Positions 33,990-42,900 of a DNA stretch of 64,000 nucleotides are shown here, piece by piece. Numbering within the stretch: the first letter of the stretch is position 1; the number at the start of each line of letters is the position of its first letter. The position numbers and the translations under genes were made by a program. The stretch comes from Mycobacterium sp. 236(2023) (GTDB taxonomy: Bacteria; Actinomycetota; Actinomycetes; Mycobacteriales; Mycobacteriaceae). The notes beneath the pieces are model-generated. The model saw only the letters and a list, made by a program, of their open reading frames with translations. It had not been told where the DNA came from and ran no database searches. The stretch is from the NCBI RefSeq assembly GCF_029623955.1, contig NZ_JARSBP010000004.1:558001-622000 (forward strand). The letters are read 5' to 3'.

Positions 33990-35474
33990 ATGGATGCGGT
34001 GTCGGACGCTCTGGCGGGGATGGGTGAGCAGATCACCATCCTGTCGAAGGCGTGCGATGAGTTGTCCCACCGCGAGCTGATCAGGCTGTTGTCGGAGCTG
34101 GCGACGGTGACCCGCACGATCCCGGCCGTCGAGCATCGGGTGCTGGCGCGGCTGCTGGCAGAGACCGAACCGCACCGGTTGGGTGAGGCGTCGTGGAAAA
34201 AGGTCCTGACCACCGCTCTGCGGATCTCGGGGAGAGAGGCGGGGCGCCGGTTGGTGCGGGCCAAAACCCTGGGACCGCGGCGGGCCATCAGCGGGGAACC
34301 GATGCCGCCGTTGTGGGAAGCCACCGCCGCCGCCCAGGCCCAAGGCCTCCTCGATGAGGAGCATGTCGCGGTGATCGCGAAGGTCCACCGGGCACTGCCG
34401 ACGTGGGTGGATGCCGGCACCAGGGCGCAGGCCGATGTGGAGTTGGCGCGCCAGGGCGCGGGGCTGGACCCGGAGAACCTTGCTGCAGCGGCCCGGTATT
34501 TGTTGGTCAAGATCGATCAGGACGGGCCCGAGCCGTCGGACAAGGAACGGATCCGTCGTCGTGGGTTGCGGTTCGGGCGCCAGCAAGCCGACGGCTACAG
34601 CCGGGTCAGTGGCTGGATGACCGCCAAATGCCGGGCGATGGTGGAAGCGGTGTGGGCCAAAGAAGCCGCACCCGGACACAACATCCCCGTCGAAGAACTC
34701 GACGGTGCGGTAGGTGTCGATGCGACGGCGGAGGACGCCGTCGACGATCAGCCGCCAGTCCCCGACACCGCCGAGGACGAGGCCGGCGGCGCCGAGACGA
34801 CGGATCCTGCGACCGACGGCGACCCCGTGACCGACGATCACGATCCGTCGCCGCAGCCGCTCGGCGCCGATCCCCGCACTCAAGAGCAGCGCAACCACGA
34901 CGCCTTCGAAGCCCTTGCGTGCCGGGCCCTCGAAGGCGGGCTCGGCGATCACAACGGCCTTCCCGTCACGGTGATCGTGTCCACCACGTTGCAGGAGTTG
35001 GAGAAAGGCGCCGGCGTCGCGGTCACCGGCGGCGGCAGCCTGGTGCCGATGCGCGATCTGATCCAGATGGCCGCCAACGCATTCCACTACCTGTACGTCT
35101 ACGACCAGCACACCGAACAGTCGCTCTACCTCGGCAGGGCTAAAAGGTTGGCCAACCCCGCCCAGCGCATCGTCCTGCACGGCAAGGAGCGCGGCTGCAC
35201 CCGACCCGGCTGCACGGTGTCCGGGTATTGGGCCCAAGTGCATCACGCGGTCGCGGATTGGAAAGACGACGGACAGACCAACATCGACGAGCTCACCTTC
35301 GCCTGCGGCCCCGACCACCGCATGCTCGACAAAACGGGTTGGCGCACCCGCAAGAACGCCACAGGCCACACCGAATGGCTCCCACCACCAGACCTCGACA
35401 CCGGCCAACATCGCGTCAACGGCTACCACCACCCCGAGAGATACCTGCTCCCCGAAGACGACGAGGGCCCGTAA
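33990..35474 (+). CDS. DUF222/13E12-family protein with C-terminal HNH nuclease domain
   Basis: A 494-residue member of the multicopy mycobacterial 13E12 family. Residues 1 to about 230 are the helical DUF222 domain. A low-complexity acidic linker of about 80 residues follows (about 240-320). The C-terminus has a zinc-type HNH motif: RGCTRPGCTVSGYWAQVHHAVADWKDDG, then CGPDHRMLDKTGW. ATG 33990 follows the SOS box by three bases, so LexA bound there would block transcription or initiation. The biological role is not established; these genes recur in many copies and behave as mobile or damage-inducible elements. Confidence 0.88.
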   Translation: MDAVSDALAGMGEQITILSKACDELSHRELIRLLSELATVTRTIPAVEHRVLARLLAETEPHRLGEASWKKVLTTALRISGREAGRRLVRAKTLGPRRAISGEPMPPLWEATAAAQAQGLLDEEHVAVIAKVHRALPTWVDAGTRAQADVELARQGAGLDPENLAAAARYLLVKIDQDGPEPSDKERIRRRGLRFGRQQADGYSRVSGWMTAKCRAMVEAVWAKEAAPGHNIPVEELDGAVGVDATAEDAVDDQPPVPDTAEDEAGGAETTDPATDGDPVTDDHDPSPQPLGADPRTQEQRNHDAFEALACRALEGGLGDHNGLPVTVIVSTTLQELEKGAGVAVTGGGSLVPMRDLIQMAANAFHYLYVYDQHTEQSLYLGRAKRLANPAQRIVLHGKERGCTRPGCTVSGYWAQVHHAVADWKDDGQTNIDELTFACGPDHRMLDKTGWRTRKNATGHTEWLPPPDLDTGQHRVNGYHHPERYLLPEDDEGP

Positions 35475-35579
35475 AACTCTGTCGGGCAGTGGTTTACGGA
35501 GATTATGTCGTCCGGTGGCCGGGGGTGCTCGGCGGCGCGTTGATGCGCGAGCGGCGTTTAGTGCCTACCCTGGTGTGCC

Positions 35580-36242
35580 ATGGCAGCGCCGACGGAAAGA
35601 CCCTCGCGGCTTGTGCTGCCCGCGACGTTGGTCGAGGTGACCGCGCATCGGCTCCGGGAAGCCATCCTCTCCGGTGAGCTCTCCCCCGGCGAGAAAATTG
35701 TCGAAGAGCAGCTGTGCGCAGACATCGGCATCAGCAGGGCGCCGCTGCGGGAAGCGCTTCGACTGCTCGCGCAGCAGGGTCTGGTCGAGCATCTCCCTCG
35801 CCGTGGCTCACGGGTCGCCGAGTGGTCACCCAGCGACATCCTGCAGCTGTTCGAACTGCGCAACGTGCTGGAGCGCCACGCCATCGAGACCGCACTGCCG
35901 CTGCCCGATCCCGGTCACGACCTCGAGCCGGTGCGGGCAGCGCTCGAACGCATGGACGCATCCTCGGACGCACTCGACCGTGACGACGCGCACCGGGCTT
36001 TTCACGCCGCCGTCGTGGGTTTGGCGAACAACCGCCAACTCGACATCGCGCTCGAGCCGATCCTGCTGAAGCTGCAGCTGCCGATGGCCAGAAACCTGCG
36101 CGAGGAGGCCCGCCAGCATGCGCGCGACGACGGCGCCGGCCGCCACAAAGCCATCCTGACAGCGCTGGAAACCAACGACGCCGCCGTCGTCGTCAGCGCG
36201 ATCCGGGACCACGGACACCTGGACTACCTCGGGCTCGGATGA
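35580..36242 (+). CDS. GntR-family regulator (FCD/FadR type)
   Basis: A 220-residue regulator: an N-terminal winged helix (LVEVTAHRLREAILSGELSPGEKIVEEQLCADIGISRAPLREALRLLAQQGLVEHLPRRGSRV) and an FCD ligand-binding domain with a metal-type Asp/His set (LRNVLERHAIE, AFHAAVV). It lies directly upstream, on the same strand, of the allophanate hydrolase operon. The 15-base inverted repeat at 36289-36303 between them is the likely operator, so it should control the nitrogen-compound genes and may bind a pathway intermediate. Confidence 0.88.
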   Translation: MAAPTERPSRLVLPATLVEVTAHRLREAILSGELSPGEKIVEEQLCADIGISRAPLREALRLLAQQGLVEHLPRRGSRVAEWSPSDILQLFELRNVLERHAIETALPLPDPGHDLEPVRAALERMDASSDALDRDDAHRAFHAAVVGLANNRQLDIALEPILLKLQLPMARNLREEARQHARDDGAGRHKAILTALETNDAAVVVSAIRDHGHLDYLGLG

Positions 36243-36288
36243 TCGCTTACACAAACGACACATAGCCGACCCGAGTTCGCCATGATTC

Positions 36289-36303
36289 TGTCGACAATCG
36301 ACA
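36289..36303. promoter_or_regulatory. Palindrome before the allophanate hydrolase gene (candidate GntR operator)
   Basis: TGTCGA-CAA-TCGACA is a perfect 6+3+6 inverted repeat ending three bases before ATG 36307. GntR/FCD regulators bind short palindromes of this size. No ribosome-binding site is visible between it and the start codon, which could mean a leaderless transcript. Confidence 0.55.
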
Positions 36304-36306
36304 TAT

Positions 36307-37728
36307 ATGGCCAACGATCTCCACGGACCATCCGTCGGGCCCTCCGTCGCCGAAATCCTCGCTTCGCACGCCAGCGGGACGGGCTCGCCCGCCAAGACCG
36401 CCGCCCGGGTCGCTGACGCCATCGCGGCACGCGGCGACGACGGCACCTGGCTGTCGGTAATCCCCCGCGACGAATTGATTTCCGCCGCAGAGGAAATCGA
36501 ACGTAGGCCAGGCGCCCGCACGCTTCCGCTCTACGGCGTGCCGTTCGGCGTGAAGGACAGCATCGACGTCGAAGGCCACCCCACAACCCTGTCGTGTCCC
36601 GCCTACTCCTACGTCGCCGCATCCACTGCGCCCGCGGTCCAGAAGCTCATCGACGCCGGGGCGCTGTATGTCGGCAAGACCAACCTCGACCAATTCGCGA
36701 CCGGGCTCAACGGCACCCGCACACCTCATACGATTCCGCGCAGCGTCTACGGCAACGAGATGATCTCCGGCGGCTCGAGTTCCGGCTCGGCACTCGCCGT
36801 GGCCCTCGGCCAGGTGTCCTTCGCGGTCGCCACCGACACCGCCGGATCCGGACGTGTGCCTGCCGCACTCAACGGCGTCGTCGGCTACAAGCCGTCGCGC
36901 GGTCTCATCAGCACCGTCGGCCTGGTGCCTGCGTGCAAATCACTGGACTGCCTGAGCGTCATGGCCGGGTCCGTCGACGACGTCGACCGGGTGCTCGACA
37001 TCATGATCGGGCGCGACGACGACGATCCGTGGTCGCGCGACCGGGGACCGCGGTTCACCGGCGAGACGATCCGCATCGGGCTGCCGCCCGAGGCCGAGCT
37101 CGAGTTCTTCGGCGACGAGGACATGCGCCTGGCGCACCTGGCCTTCCGTGAGCACCTCGCCCGCACACACACGACGTTCGAGGTGTCTCTTGCGCCGTTC
37201 CTGGCTGCCGGGGCGCTGCTCTACCAGGGTCCGTGGGTGGCCGAGCGTCTGGTCGAGTTCGGTGATTTCCTTGCTTCCCAACCGGACTCGATCCATCCCG
37301 TCGTGCGGCAGATCTTCGAAGGTGGCTACAAGTACAACGCGGTCGACACCTTCGCGGCGTTGCAGAAGCTGCAGGAACTCAAGGCGATCGTCGGGCGCCT
37401 GTGGCAGCAGATGGACGTACTGGTGGTGCCGACGATCGGAACCACGTTCACCGTCGAGCAGGTTCTCGCCGCACCCATCGACTGCAACACCATGCTCGGC
37501 CACTACACGCACTTCGGCAACCTGCTCGACCTGCTCGGGGCGGCGATCCCGTTGGGTGTCACCGCGGGCGGGCGGCCTTACAGCGCAATGCTGCTCGGCA
37601 ACGCACTCAGCGACGACACCGTGCTGCAACTGGCCGCGCAGATTCTCGACGAACCACGCGCGATCCGACCGACTCGCCTCTCTCCATCGCCGTCCACCGC
37701 CTCATTGCCTGCCCAGGAGCACCTGTGA
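36307..37728 (+). CDS. Allophanate hydrolase-like amidase (amidase domain only)
   Basis: A 473-residue amidase-signature enzyme resembling the N-terminal part of AtzF/allophanate hydrolase. K83 (GVPFGVKDSID), the cis-Ser in GGSSSGSALAV (157-159) and nucleophile S181 (TDTAGSGRVPAA) form the Ser-Ser-Lys triad. Allophanate hydrolase gives ammonia and CO2 from allophanate; full-length enzymes are about 600 residues with an extra C-terminal domain, which is missing here. The downstream biuret-hydrolase-like gene, overlapping by four bases, supports the allophanate assignment. Confidence 0.8.
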   Translation: MANDLHGPSVGPSVAEILASHASGTGSPAKTAARVADAIAARGDDGTWLSVIPRDELISAAEEIERRPGARTLPLYGVPFGVKDSIDVEGHPTTLSCPAYSYVAASTAPAVQKLIDAGALYVGKTNLDQFATGLNGTRTPHTIPRSVYGNEMISGGSSSGSALAVALGQVSFAVATDTAGSGRVPAALNGVVGYKPSRGLISTVGLVPACKSLDCLSVMAGSVDDVDRVLDIMIGRDDDDPWSRDRGPRFTGETIRIGLPPEAELEFFGDEDMRLAHLAFREHLARTHTTFEVSLAPFLAAGALLYQGPWVAERLVEFGDFLASQPDSIHPVVRQIFEGGYKYNAVDTFAALQKLQELKAIVGRLWQQMDVLVVPTIGTTFTVEQVLAAPIDCNTMLGHYTHFGNLLDLLGAAIPLGVTAGGRPYSAMLLGNALSDDTVLQLAAQILDEPRAIRPTRLSPSPSTASLPAQEHL

Positions 37729-38417
37729 ACCACACCGTCGACGTACCCGCCGAACCGTCCCCGTTCGCTCTGGTCGCAGACAAGACCGCACTCATCGTCA
37801 TCGACATGCAACGAGACTTCCTGCTTCCCGGGGGCTTCGGGGAGAGCCTCGGTAATGACGTCGACCAGCTGCGGAAAGTTGTTCCGCCCCTTGCGGCACT
37901 GATCGCTGCAGCCCGCGAGGCGGGTGTGATGGTCATCCACACACGCGAAGGGCACCAGCCGGACCTGTCCGACTGCCCGCCGGCCAAGCTCAACCGCGGG
38001 GCGCCGTCCAAGCGCATCGGCGACCCGGGCAAGTACGGCCGCATCCTGATCCGCGGCGAGTACGGTCACGACATCGTCGACGACCTGGCGCCCATCGACG
38101 GCGAGGTCGTCATCGACAAGCCCGGCAAAGGCGCGTTCTACGCCACCGAGCTGTCCGACGTGCTGACCGAAGCGGGCATCACGCAGTTGCTGGTCACCGG
38201 CGTCACGACCGAGGTGTGTGTGCACACCACCACTCGGGAAGCCAACGATCGCGGCTACGAGTGTCTCGTCGTATCCGACTGCGTCGGTTCGTATTTCCCC
38301 GAGTTCCAGCGTGTCGGCCTGGAAATGATCAAGGCGCAGGGCGGCATCTTCGGATGGGTCGCCGACACGTCCGCCGTCATCCCCGCGCTTGCCCAACTCA
38401 CCGTCTCCGCAGCCTGA
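37725..38417 (+). CDS. Isochorismatase-fold cysteine hydrolase, probable biuret hydrolase
   Basis: A 230-residue cysteine hydrolase. Its triad is D27 (VIDMQRDF), K135 (DKPGKGAFYA) and C165 (TGVTTEVCVHTT). Biuret hydrolase (BiuH) belongs to this family and turns biuret into allophanate, the substrate of the preceding gene product. Ureidoacrylate hydrolase (RutB) is a close alternative, but other rut genes are absent. GTG 37725 overlaps the upstream TGA by four bases and has AGGAG upstream. An NCS2 permease follows after 11 bases. Confidence 0.78.
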   Translation: MNHTVDVPAEPSPFALVADKTALIVIDMQRDFLLPGGFGESLGNDVDQLRKVVPPLAALIAAAREAGVMVIHTREGHQPDLSDCPPAKLNRGAPSKRIGDPGKYGRILIRGEYGHDIVDDLAPIDGEVVIDKPGKGAFYATELSDVLTEAGITQLLVTGVTTEVCVHTTTREANDRGYECLVVSDCVGSYFPEFQRVGLEMIKAQGGIFGWVADTSAVIPALAQLTVSAA

Positions 38418-38428
38418 GAGGAAAACCG

Positions 38429-40033
38429 ATGAGCACCGACGTCACAAACCATCCGCCCGCCGACCCCGTCGAACCCTCGGCGGCCAAACCCGTTGCGCTG
38501 CCGTGGTGGACGAAGGGTGACACCAACGCCTTCTTCGGCCTCGGCTTCAACATCCTGGTCAACGTCCTCACCCTGACGGGCCTGATGATCGGCGTCATCG
38601 CCGTCCCCGCCGGCGACGTACTCGGTACCGTGCTTCCCGCTCTCGGCGTCGCGCTGATCCTCGGCAACCTGTACTACACGTTCCTCGCACGGCGACTCGC
38701 CAAGCGCGAGAACAGAACCGACGTCACCGCTCTGCCCTACGGGCCGAGCGTCCCCCACATGTTCATCGTCGTGTTCGTCGTCATGCTGCCGGTGTACCTC
38801 GCTACCGATGACCCGATCCAGGCATGGCAGGCGGGCCTGGCGTGGGCCTTCCTGATCGGTGTCATCGTCATGATCGGCGCCTTCGTCGGCCCCTACATCC
38901 GCATGCTGACCCCCCGCGCCGCGATGCTCGGCACGCTGGCCGGCATCTCGATCACCTTCATCTCGATGCGCCCCGCCGCCCAGATGTGGGAGGCGGCCTG
39001 GATCGGTCTGCCCGTGCTGGCGATCATCCTCATCGGCTTCTTCACCAATGTCAGGCTCCCGGGCGGCATTCCGATCGGACTGGTGGCGCTGCTCGTCGGA
39101 ACCGCGATCGGCTGGGCGGGCGGCTACATGTCGGCTCCTGACGTCGGCGAGGCATTCAGCAACATCGCCATCGGCATCCCCGATATGCGAATCGACATGC
39201 TGTTCAACGGTCTAACCGACCTGGCGCCACTGCTCGGCACCGCGATCCCGCTCGGTGTCTACAACTTCACCGAGGCGATGAGCAACGTCGAAAGCGCTGC
39301 CGCCGCAGGCGACAACTACAACCTGCGCAGTGTCCTTCTCGCCGACGGTGCCGGCGCCGTGATCGGCTCGGCCTTCGGTTCGCCGTTCCCGCCCGCCGTC
39401 TACATCGGACACCCCGGATGGAAGGACGCGGGTGGACGGGCCGGCTACTCGCTGGCCAGCGGTGCGGTGATCGGAATCTTCTGCTTCGTCGGGCTTTTCG
39501 GAGTTCTTGCCGCGCTGCTACCGGTGCCCGCGATCGTCCCGATCCTGCTCTACATCGGTCTCCTGATCGGCGCGCAGGCGTTCCAGGCGGTGCCCAGACT
39601 GCACGCCATCGCGGTGGTTGCCGCTCTGCTGCCCAACCTTGCCGAGTGGGGCAAGACGCAGATCGACAACGCGCTCAACGCCGCAGGCACCACCGCGAGC
39701 GAGGTGGGCATGGAGGCGCTCAACGGGTCCGGCGTCGTCTACGAGGGTCTCAAGACACTCGGCGAGGGAGCGGTGCTCAGCGGCATGCTGCTCGGCACGA
39801 TGGTCGTGTTCATCCTGGAGAAGAAGTTCCTCTACGCCGCGATCGCGGCGGCCGTGGCTGCCGTGTTGTCGTTCATCGGCCTCATCCACGCACCCGAAGT
39901 CACCTGGGCCGCAAGTCCGTCTGTCGCACTGGGCTACGTGTTCTTCGGGCTGGTGTGCGTGGCGTTCTCGTTCCTGCCCGGGGCCAAAGACCCCGTGCAG
40001 CTCGACGAGAGCGATGTGGTGGCCGGCCACTGA
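38429..40033 (+). CDS. NCS2-family permease
   Basis: A 534-residue membrane protein with about 12-14 hydrophobic helices, of the nucleobase/cation symporter 2 group. It opens with WWTKGDTNAFFGLGFNILVNVLTLTGLMIGV, and the central NFTEAMSNVESAAAAGDNYNLRSVLLADG is the substrate-site segment. Relatives carry uracil, xanthine or purines. Placed third in the GntR-allophanate hydrolase-cysteine hydrolase operon, it probably imports the nitrogen compound that the two enzymes degrade. ATG 38429 follows GAGAGGA. Its stop abuts that of the convergent lipoprotein gene with no gap. Confidence 0.87.
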   Translation: MSTDVTNHPPADPVEPSAAKPVALPWWTKGDTNAFFGLGFNILVNVLTLTGLMIGVIAVPAGDVLGTVLPALGVALILGNLYYTFLARRLAKRENRTDVTALPYGPSVPHMFIVVFVVMLPVYLATDDPIQAWQAGLAWAFLIGVIVMIGAFVGPYIRMLTPRAAMLGTLAGISITFISMRPAAQMWEAAWIGLPVLAIILIGFFTNVRLPGGIPIGLVALLVGTAIGWAGGYMSAPDVGEAFSNIAIGIPDMRIDMLFNGLTDLAPLLGTAIPLGVYNFTEAMSNVESAAAAGDNYNLRSVLLADGAGAVIGSAFGSPFPPAVYIGHPGWKDAGGRAGYSLASGAVIGIFCFVGLFGVLAALLPVPAIVPILLYIGLLIGAQAFQAVPRLHAIAVVAALLPNLAEWGKTQIDNALNAAGTTASEVGMEALNGSGVVYEGLKTLGEGAVLSGMLLGTMVVFILEKKFLYAAIAAAVAAVLSFIGLIHAPEVTWAASPSVALGYVFFGLVCVAFSFLPGAKDPVQLDESDVVAGH

Positions 40034-40681
40034 CTACTCGGCAGGTAGCCCCGCTTCGATGGCCGCGGCCTGCTTGTTGGCGATCTCGGTGGCGATGTCG
40101 ACCGGCACCGGGTCGCCGGGGGCGCTTTCGAAATTCAGGCTGACGAGTGCCTTGCCCGAACTGAACAGGATGACGGTCACCTCGCGGGTGCCGTCAGGAG
40201 AAGTACCGGCGGCGATCACGCCCTTGTCGCCGACCTCGACCGGTTCGGGTGCGCCGGTGACGACCTCGCTCATCGTGGCGGTGTTGCTCTCGAGGTTCGA
40301 GGCGGCGGCGGCGACGTCGGGGAAGACCAGGATGGTGTCGATGATTCGCTGGTCGCTGTCGGCGCTCTGGTAGACCTGCGCCGCGCCGGGGTTGCCGCCG
40401 GGGTTGAGCTGGATACCGCCGGGCGTCTGGATGTTGGAACCCATCTCGGTCGGCGGCAGGAGCAGGGAGCCGTATTCGCTGGGTTCGGCCGGGGCGCTCG
40501 TCTCTTCGGCTGTGGTCTCCTCGGCAGAAGTTTCCGACGGGCTGGCCTCTGCCGATGTGCTCGAGGCGCTGCTCGACGTCTCGGACGCGGGCTCCTCGCT
40601 CTTGCTGCAACCGGTCAACGTGGCGCCGATGGCCAGGGCGGCGATGGTCAGGCCGGTGGCAGAAACGCGTGCGATATCCAT
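40034..40681 (-). CDS. Lipoprotein with Ser/Thr/Glu-rich linker
   Basis: A 215-residue exported lipoprotein. The signal peptide ends in lipobox LTGC (Cys at residue 25). About 45 residues of Ser, Ala, Glu and Thr follow as a flexible linker, then a compact domain from about residue 70 (YGSLLLPPTEMGSNIQTPGG) resembling mycobacterial PknH-sensor/LpqN-type extracellular domains. That resemblance is weak. ATG 40681. It is alone on its strand apart from the cupin gene 98 bases upstream. Confidence 0.75.
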   Translation of the reverse strand: MDIARVSATGLTIAALAIGATLTGCSKSEEPASETSSSASSTSAEASPSETSAEETTAEETSAPAEPSEYGSLLLPPTEMGSNIQTPGGIQLNPGGNPGAAQVYQSADSDQRIIDTILVFPDVAAAASNLESNTATMSEVVTGAPEPVEVGDKGVIAAGTSPDGTREVTVILFSSGKALVSLNFESAPGDPVPVDIATEIANKQAAAIEAGLPAE

Positions 40682-40779
40682 TCAGAACCCTCTCGTTCAA
40701 CGGCCCGCTTCCTGAGCCGGTGGATTCCCAATTATTGACACATGCGTAGATCATTTGCGGGCAGCATTGCAAAACCGAC

Positions 40780-41163
40780 TCAGTCGGCGATGAAGGGCAC
40801 GTCGACGCCGTCGGCGAGAACGACGTACATCCGGCGCCACGGGTCGGCGCCGTCGAGTCGCCACTGATGTCCTGACCCGGTGGTGTCCTCGGCCAGCAGG
40901 ATGTCGCCGGGCCGGAGCGTGAACTCCTCGCCGGTACGGGTTGTGAACACCAAAGTGCCGGCGAGCGTCACCACGAGCTGCCGTACGGGTGCGGGGTGCC
41001 ACGCGAGTGTCCCGCCGGCCTGCGTTTCTTCGATGGTGACGTGGTCGGCGCCCATGTTCGCTGACACGAGATCGGCGTTGCGGCCGGGTGTCAGGTCGAT
41101 GCGGCCGACCTGAACGTGAGAGTCGTCGTCGGCTCCGGTCGACAGCCGCACGCATCGGATCAT
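40780..41163 (-). CDS. Small cupin-domain protein
   Basis: A 127-residue single cupin. The beta-barrel segments are VRQLVVTLAGTLVFTTRTGEEFTLRPGDILLAEDTTGSGHQWRL; the metal motif is incomplete (a Gln replaces the usual first His pair, with a later GSGHQW), so catalysis is doubtful. ATG 41163 is used; GTG 41172 is an alternative. It is divergent from the TetR gene at 41277 and could share control through the palindrome at 41238-41257. Confidence 0.72.
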   Translation of the reverse strand: MIRCVRLSTGADDDSHVQVGRIDLTPGRNADLVSANMGADHVTIEETQAGGTLAWHPAPVRQLVVTLAGTLVFTTRTGEEFTLRPGDILLAEDTTGSGHQWRLDGADPWRRMYVVLADGVDVPFIAD

Positions 41164-41237
41164 GTGCGTCACCGTAATCCGCGGGCTCGGGCGCGATCAC
41201 ATCTCGCCCGACAACGTGCGTTAGATTACCTAAGCTG

Positions 41238-41257
41238 TCGTAGACAATTGTCTACGA
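41238..41257. promoter_or_regulatory. Perfect 20-base palindrome (candidate TetR operator)
   Basis: TCGTAGACAA is followed directly by its exact reverse complement. It lies 19 bases upstream of the TetR ATG at 41277 and in the divergent region shared with the cupin gene. Its size and symmetry are typical of TetR operators, so autoregulation of the TetR-membrane protein-TPR operon is expected. Confidence 0.75.
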
Positions 41258-41276
41258 AGTTTCGTAACCTGAACGC

Positions 41277-41882
41277 ATGCCTGGTCTGATGCCAGAACGC
41301 GGTCGCAGCGCGGATCCACGCGCGGAGCGGGTCCGAACCCGTCTGCGTGACGCCGCCTTCGCCCTCGCCGACGAACGATCGCTCGACGGAATCTCTGTCA
41401 GCGACCTCGTCGCCAGGGCAGAAGTCAGTCGCCAGGTGTTCTATCGGCACTACCGGGACCGCGACGACGCGGTGGCCGCGGCCTTCAGTCACGCGTTCGC
41501 GCGGGAGGTCGCCGGATCCGACGGTGTCGATGCCCGCAGGAAGATCCTCGACCTGTTCGCGTTCGCCTCACAGCGTCCCGCACTATTCCGGAACGTGGTG
41601 CCCAGCACCGTGAATCAGCATGTTCTCGTCACCTACCGCGATGCGCTGCTGGCACCCTGCCGAGAGATTGCCGCGCACGGCATGGCGGTGCTGGACACCA
41701 TCTCCCCCATCCCCGCCGACGCGGTGACCCGCTTCCTCGTCGGAGGCTTCGTCGAAGTCCTGCGGTCCTGGATGGACGACCCGGCGGCCACCGATCTGCA
41801 CGCCAGGGTCGGTGCCGCGCTGGACACCGTGGACGCGCTACTCGGCATCACGCCAACTCAGAAAGGACCCCTCCGTGGGTAG
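41277..41882 (+). CDS. TetR-family regulator leading a membrane protein-TPR operon
   Basis: A 201-residue TetR regulator. The helix-turn-helix is VRTRLRDAAFALADERSLDGISVSDLVARAEVSRQVFYRHYRDRDDAV. The C-domain (about 70-200) is helical. The following membrane-protein gene starts inside its last codons at GTG 41875, so the two are translationally coupled and the regulator most likely senses a substrate of that system. The palindrome at 41238-41257 is its probable binding site. Confidence 0.88.
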   Translation: MPGLMPERGRSADPRAERVRTRLRDAAFALADERSLDGISVSDLVARAEVSRQVFYRHYRDRDDAVAAAFSHAFAREVAGSDGVDARRKILDLFAFASQRPALFRNVVPSTVNQHVLVTYRDALLAPCREIAAHGMAVLDTISPIPADAVTRFLVGGFVEVLRSWMDDPAATDLHARVGAALDTVDALLGITPTQKGPLRG

Positions 41883-42900
41883 ACATCACACACCCGAAAC
41901 CAGGGCGGTCCGCACGACCGTCCTCGCGTTGGCAGGTTTGACGGTCTTCGTGATCGCCATGGTCGCAAGCTATTCCGGAGCCTTCGCCAAACCGACGCTG
42001 CATCACATGACGGTCGCCGTCTCGGCTCCGGCGCCGATCGTCGACGGGCTGCGCGACCAGAACGCGTTGGCCGTCAACGCCGTCGGTGACGCCGCCGCGG
42101 CCAGGACGCAGGTGCTGGAGCGCACCGCGGACACCGCTTTCGCCGTGACCCCGGACGGGCACATGACCATCTACGTCGCCGGCGGAGGTGGCCACAGCGT
42201 CGCCGCCGCGGCCGAGACCGTCGGACGCGCGACAGCCGAACGCGCCGGTCTGGCACCCGTCGTCGAGGACGTCGCGCCGACCTCGGCCGGCGATCCGTCG
42301 GGCACCGTCGAGTTCTACGCCGTCATCTTCATCTCGATCGGCGCCTCGCTGGGTGCGGCGCTGCTCGGCCGGCTGATGGGCAGCGTCCGGGCGCCCACGA
42401 CGCTGGGGTTGCGTACGGTCTCGCTCGCCGCCTTCTCGGCGGTACTGGCCGGCGCCGTCACCGTCTACGTCGGCCCGGTCCTCGACGCGCTGACCGGTCA
42501 TCCGTGGCAGGTGTTCGGCGTCCTGTGGCTCTACGCCATGGCCGTGGGAGGCGCGGTCACCGGCGTTGCCGCCGCCTTCGGCAGCGCAGCGTCGGTCGTC
42601 CTCGGCCTGTTCCTCGTCGTCGTCGGTAACGCCGCGGCGGCTGGCCCGGTCGGGCGGCCGTTGCTGTCGGGCTTCTACTCGACCTTCAGCACCGTGGTGC
42701 CCCAGGGATCGGGAGTGTCGCTGTTGCGCAGCATCTCCTACTTTGACGGTCACGGTGCCGCGACTCCGCTGGCCACACTGGCGATCTGGGCTGCCGCCGG
42801 ATGTTTCCTCGCGGTCCTCGCCACCGCCGCGCGGGTGAATTATCGTCCCCTCTATGAGCGAGCCCTACTACGATCTCGGCTCCTACCGTCGGCCGACTGA
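41875..42900 (+). CDS. ABC-2/YhgE-like membrane protein
   Basis: A 341-residue membrane protein. One N-terminal TM helix (about 15-38) is followed by an extracytoplasmic region of about 110 residues and then about six TM helices. This single-TM, external loop, C-terminal membrane-domain layout resembles YhgE/Pip and ABC-2-type permease proteins. No ATPase gene is adjacent. Start GTG 41875 has AAAGGA upstream and overlaps TetR by eight bases; the next gene starts 47 bases before its stop. It is probably an efflux component under TetR control; the family call is tentative. Confidence 0.65.
   Translation: MGRHHTPETRAVRTTVLALAGLTVFVIAMVASYSGAFAKPTLHHMTVAVSAPAPIVDGLRDQNALAVNAVGDAAAARTQVLERTADTAFAVTPDGHMTIYVAGGGGHSVAAAAETVGRATAERAGLAPVVEDVAPTSAGDPSGTVEFYAVIFISIGASLGAALLGRLMGSVRAPTTLGLRTVSLAAFSAVLAGAVTVYVGPVLDALTGHPWQVFGVLWLYAMAVGGAVTGVAAAFGSAASVVLGLFLVVVGNAAAAGPVGRPLLSGFYSTFSTVVPQGSGVSLLRSISYFDGHGAATPLATLAIWAAAGCFLAVLATAARVNYRPLYERALLRSRLLPSAD

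Noticed and set aside
32813..34510. Reverse-strand open frame of 565 codons over the FAD monooxygenase and HNH gene
   Set aside because: It spans two clear genes and the SOS box in antisense and has low-complexity composition with no recognisable domain.
33990..35474. 13E12/DUF222 gene as an insertion sequence
   Set aside because: No terminal inverted repeats, target duplication or transposase motif could be seen; only the nuclease-like gene and its SOS box are present.
41221..41236. Possible iron box near TTAGATTACCTAAG before the TetR gene
   Set aside because: Only short fragments of the consensus match and the two half-sites are not correctly arranged; the neighbouring perfect palindrome explains the region better.
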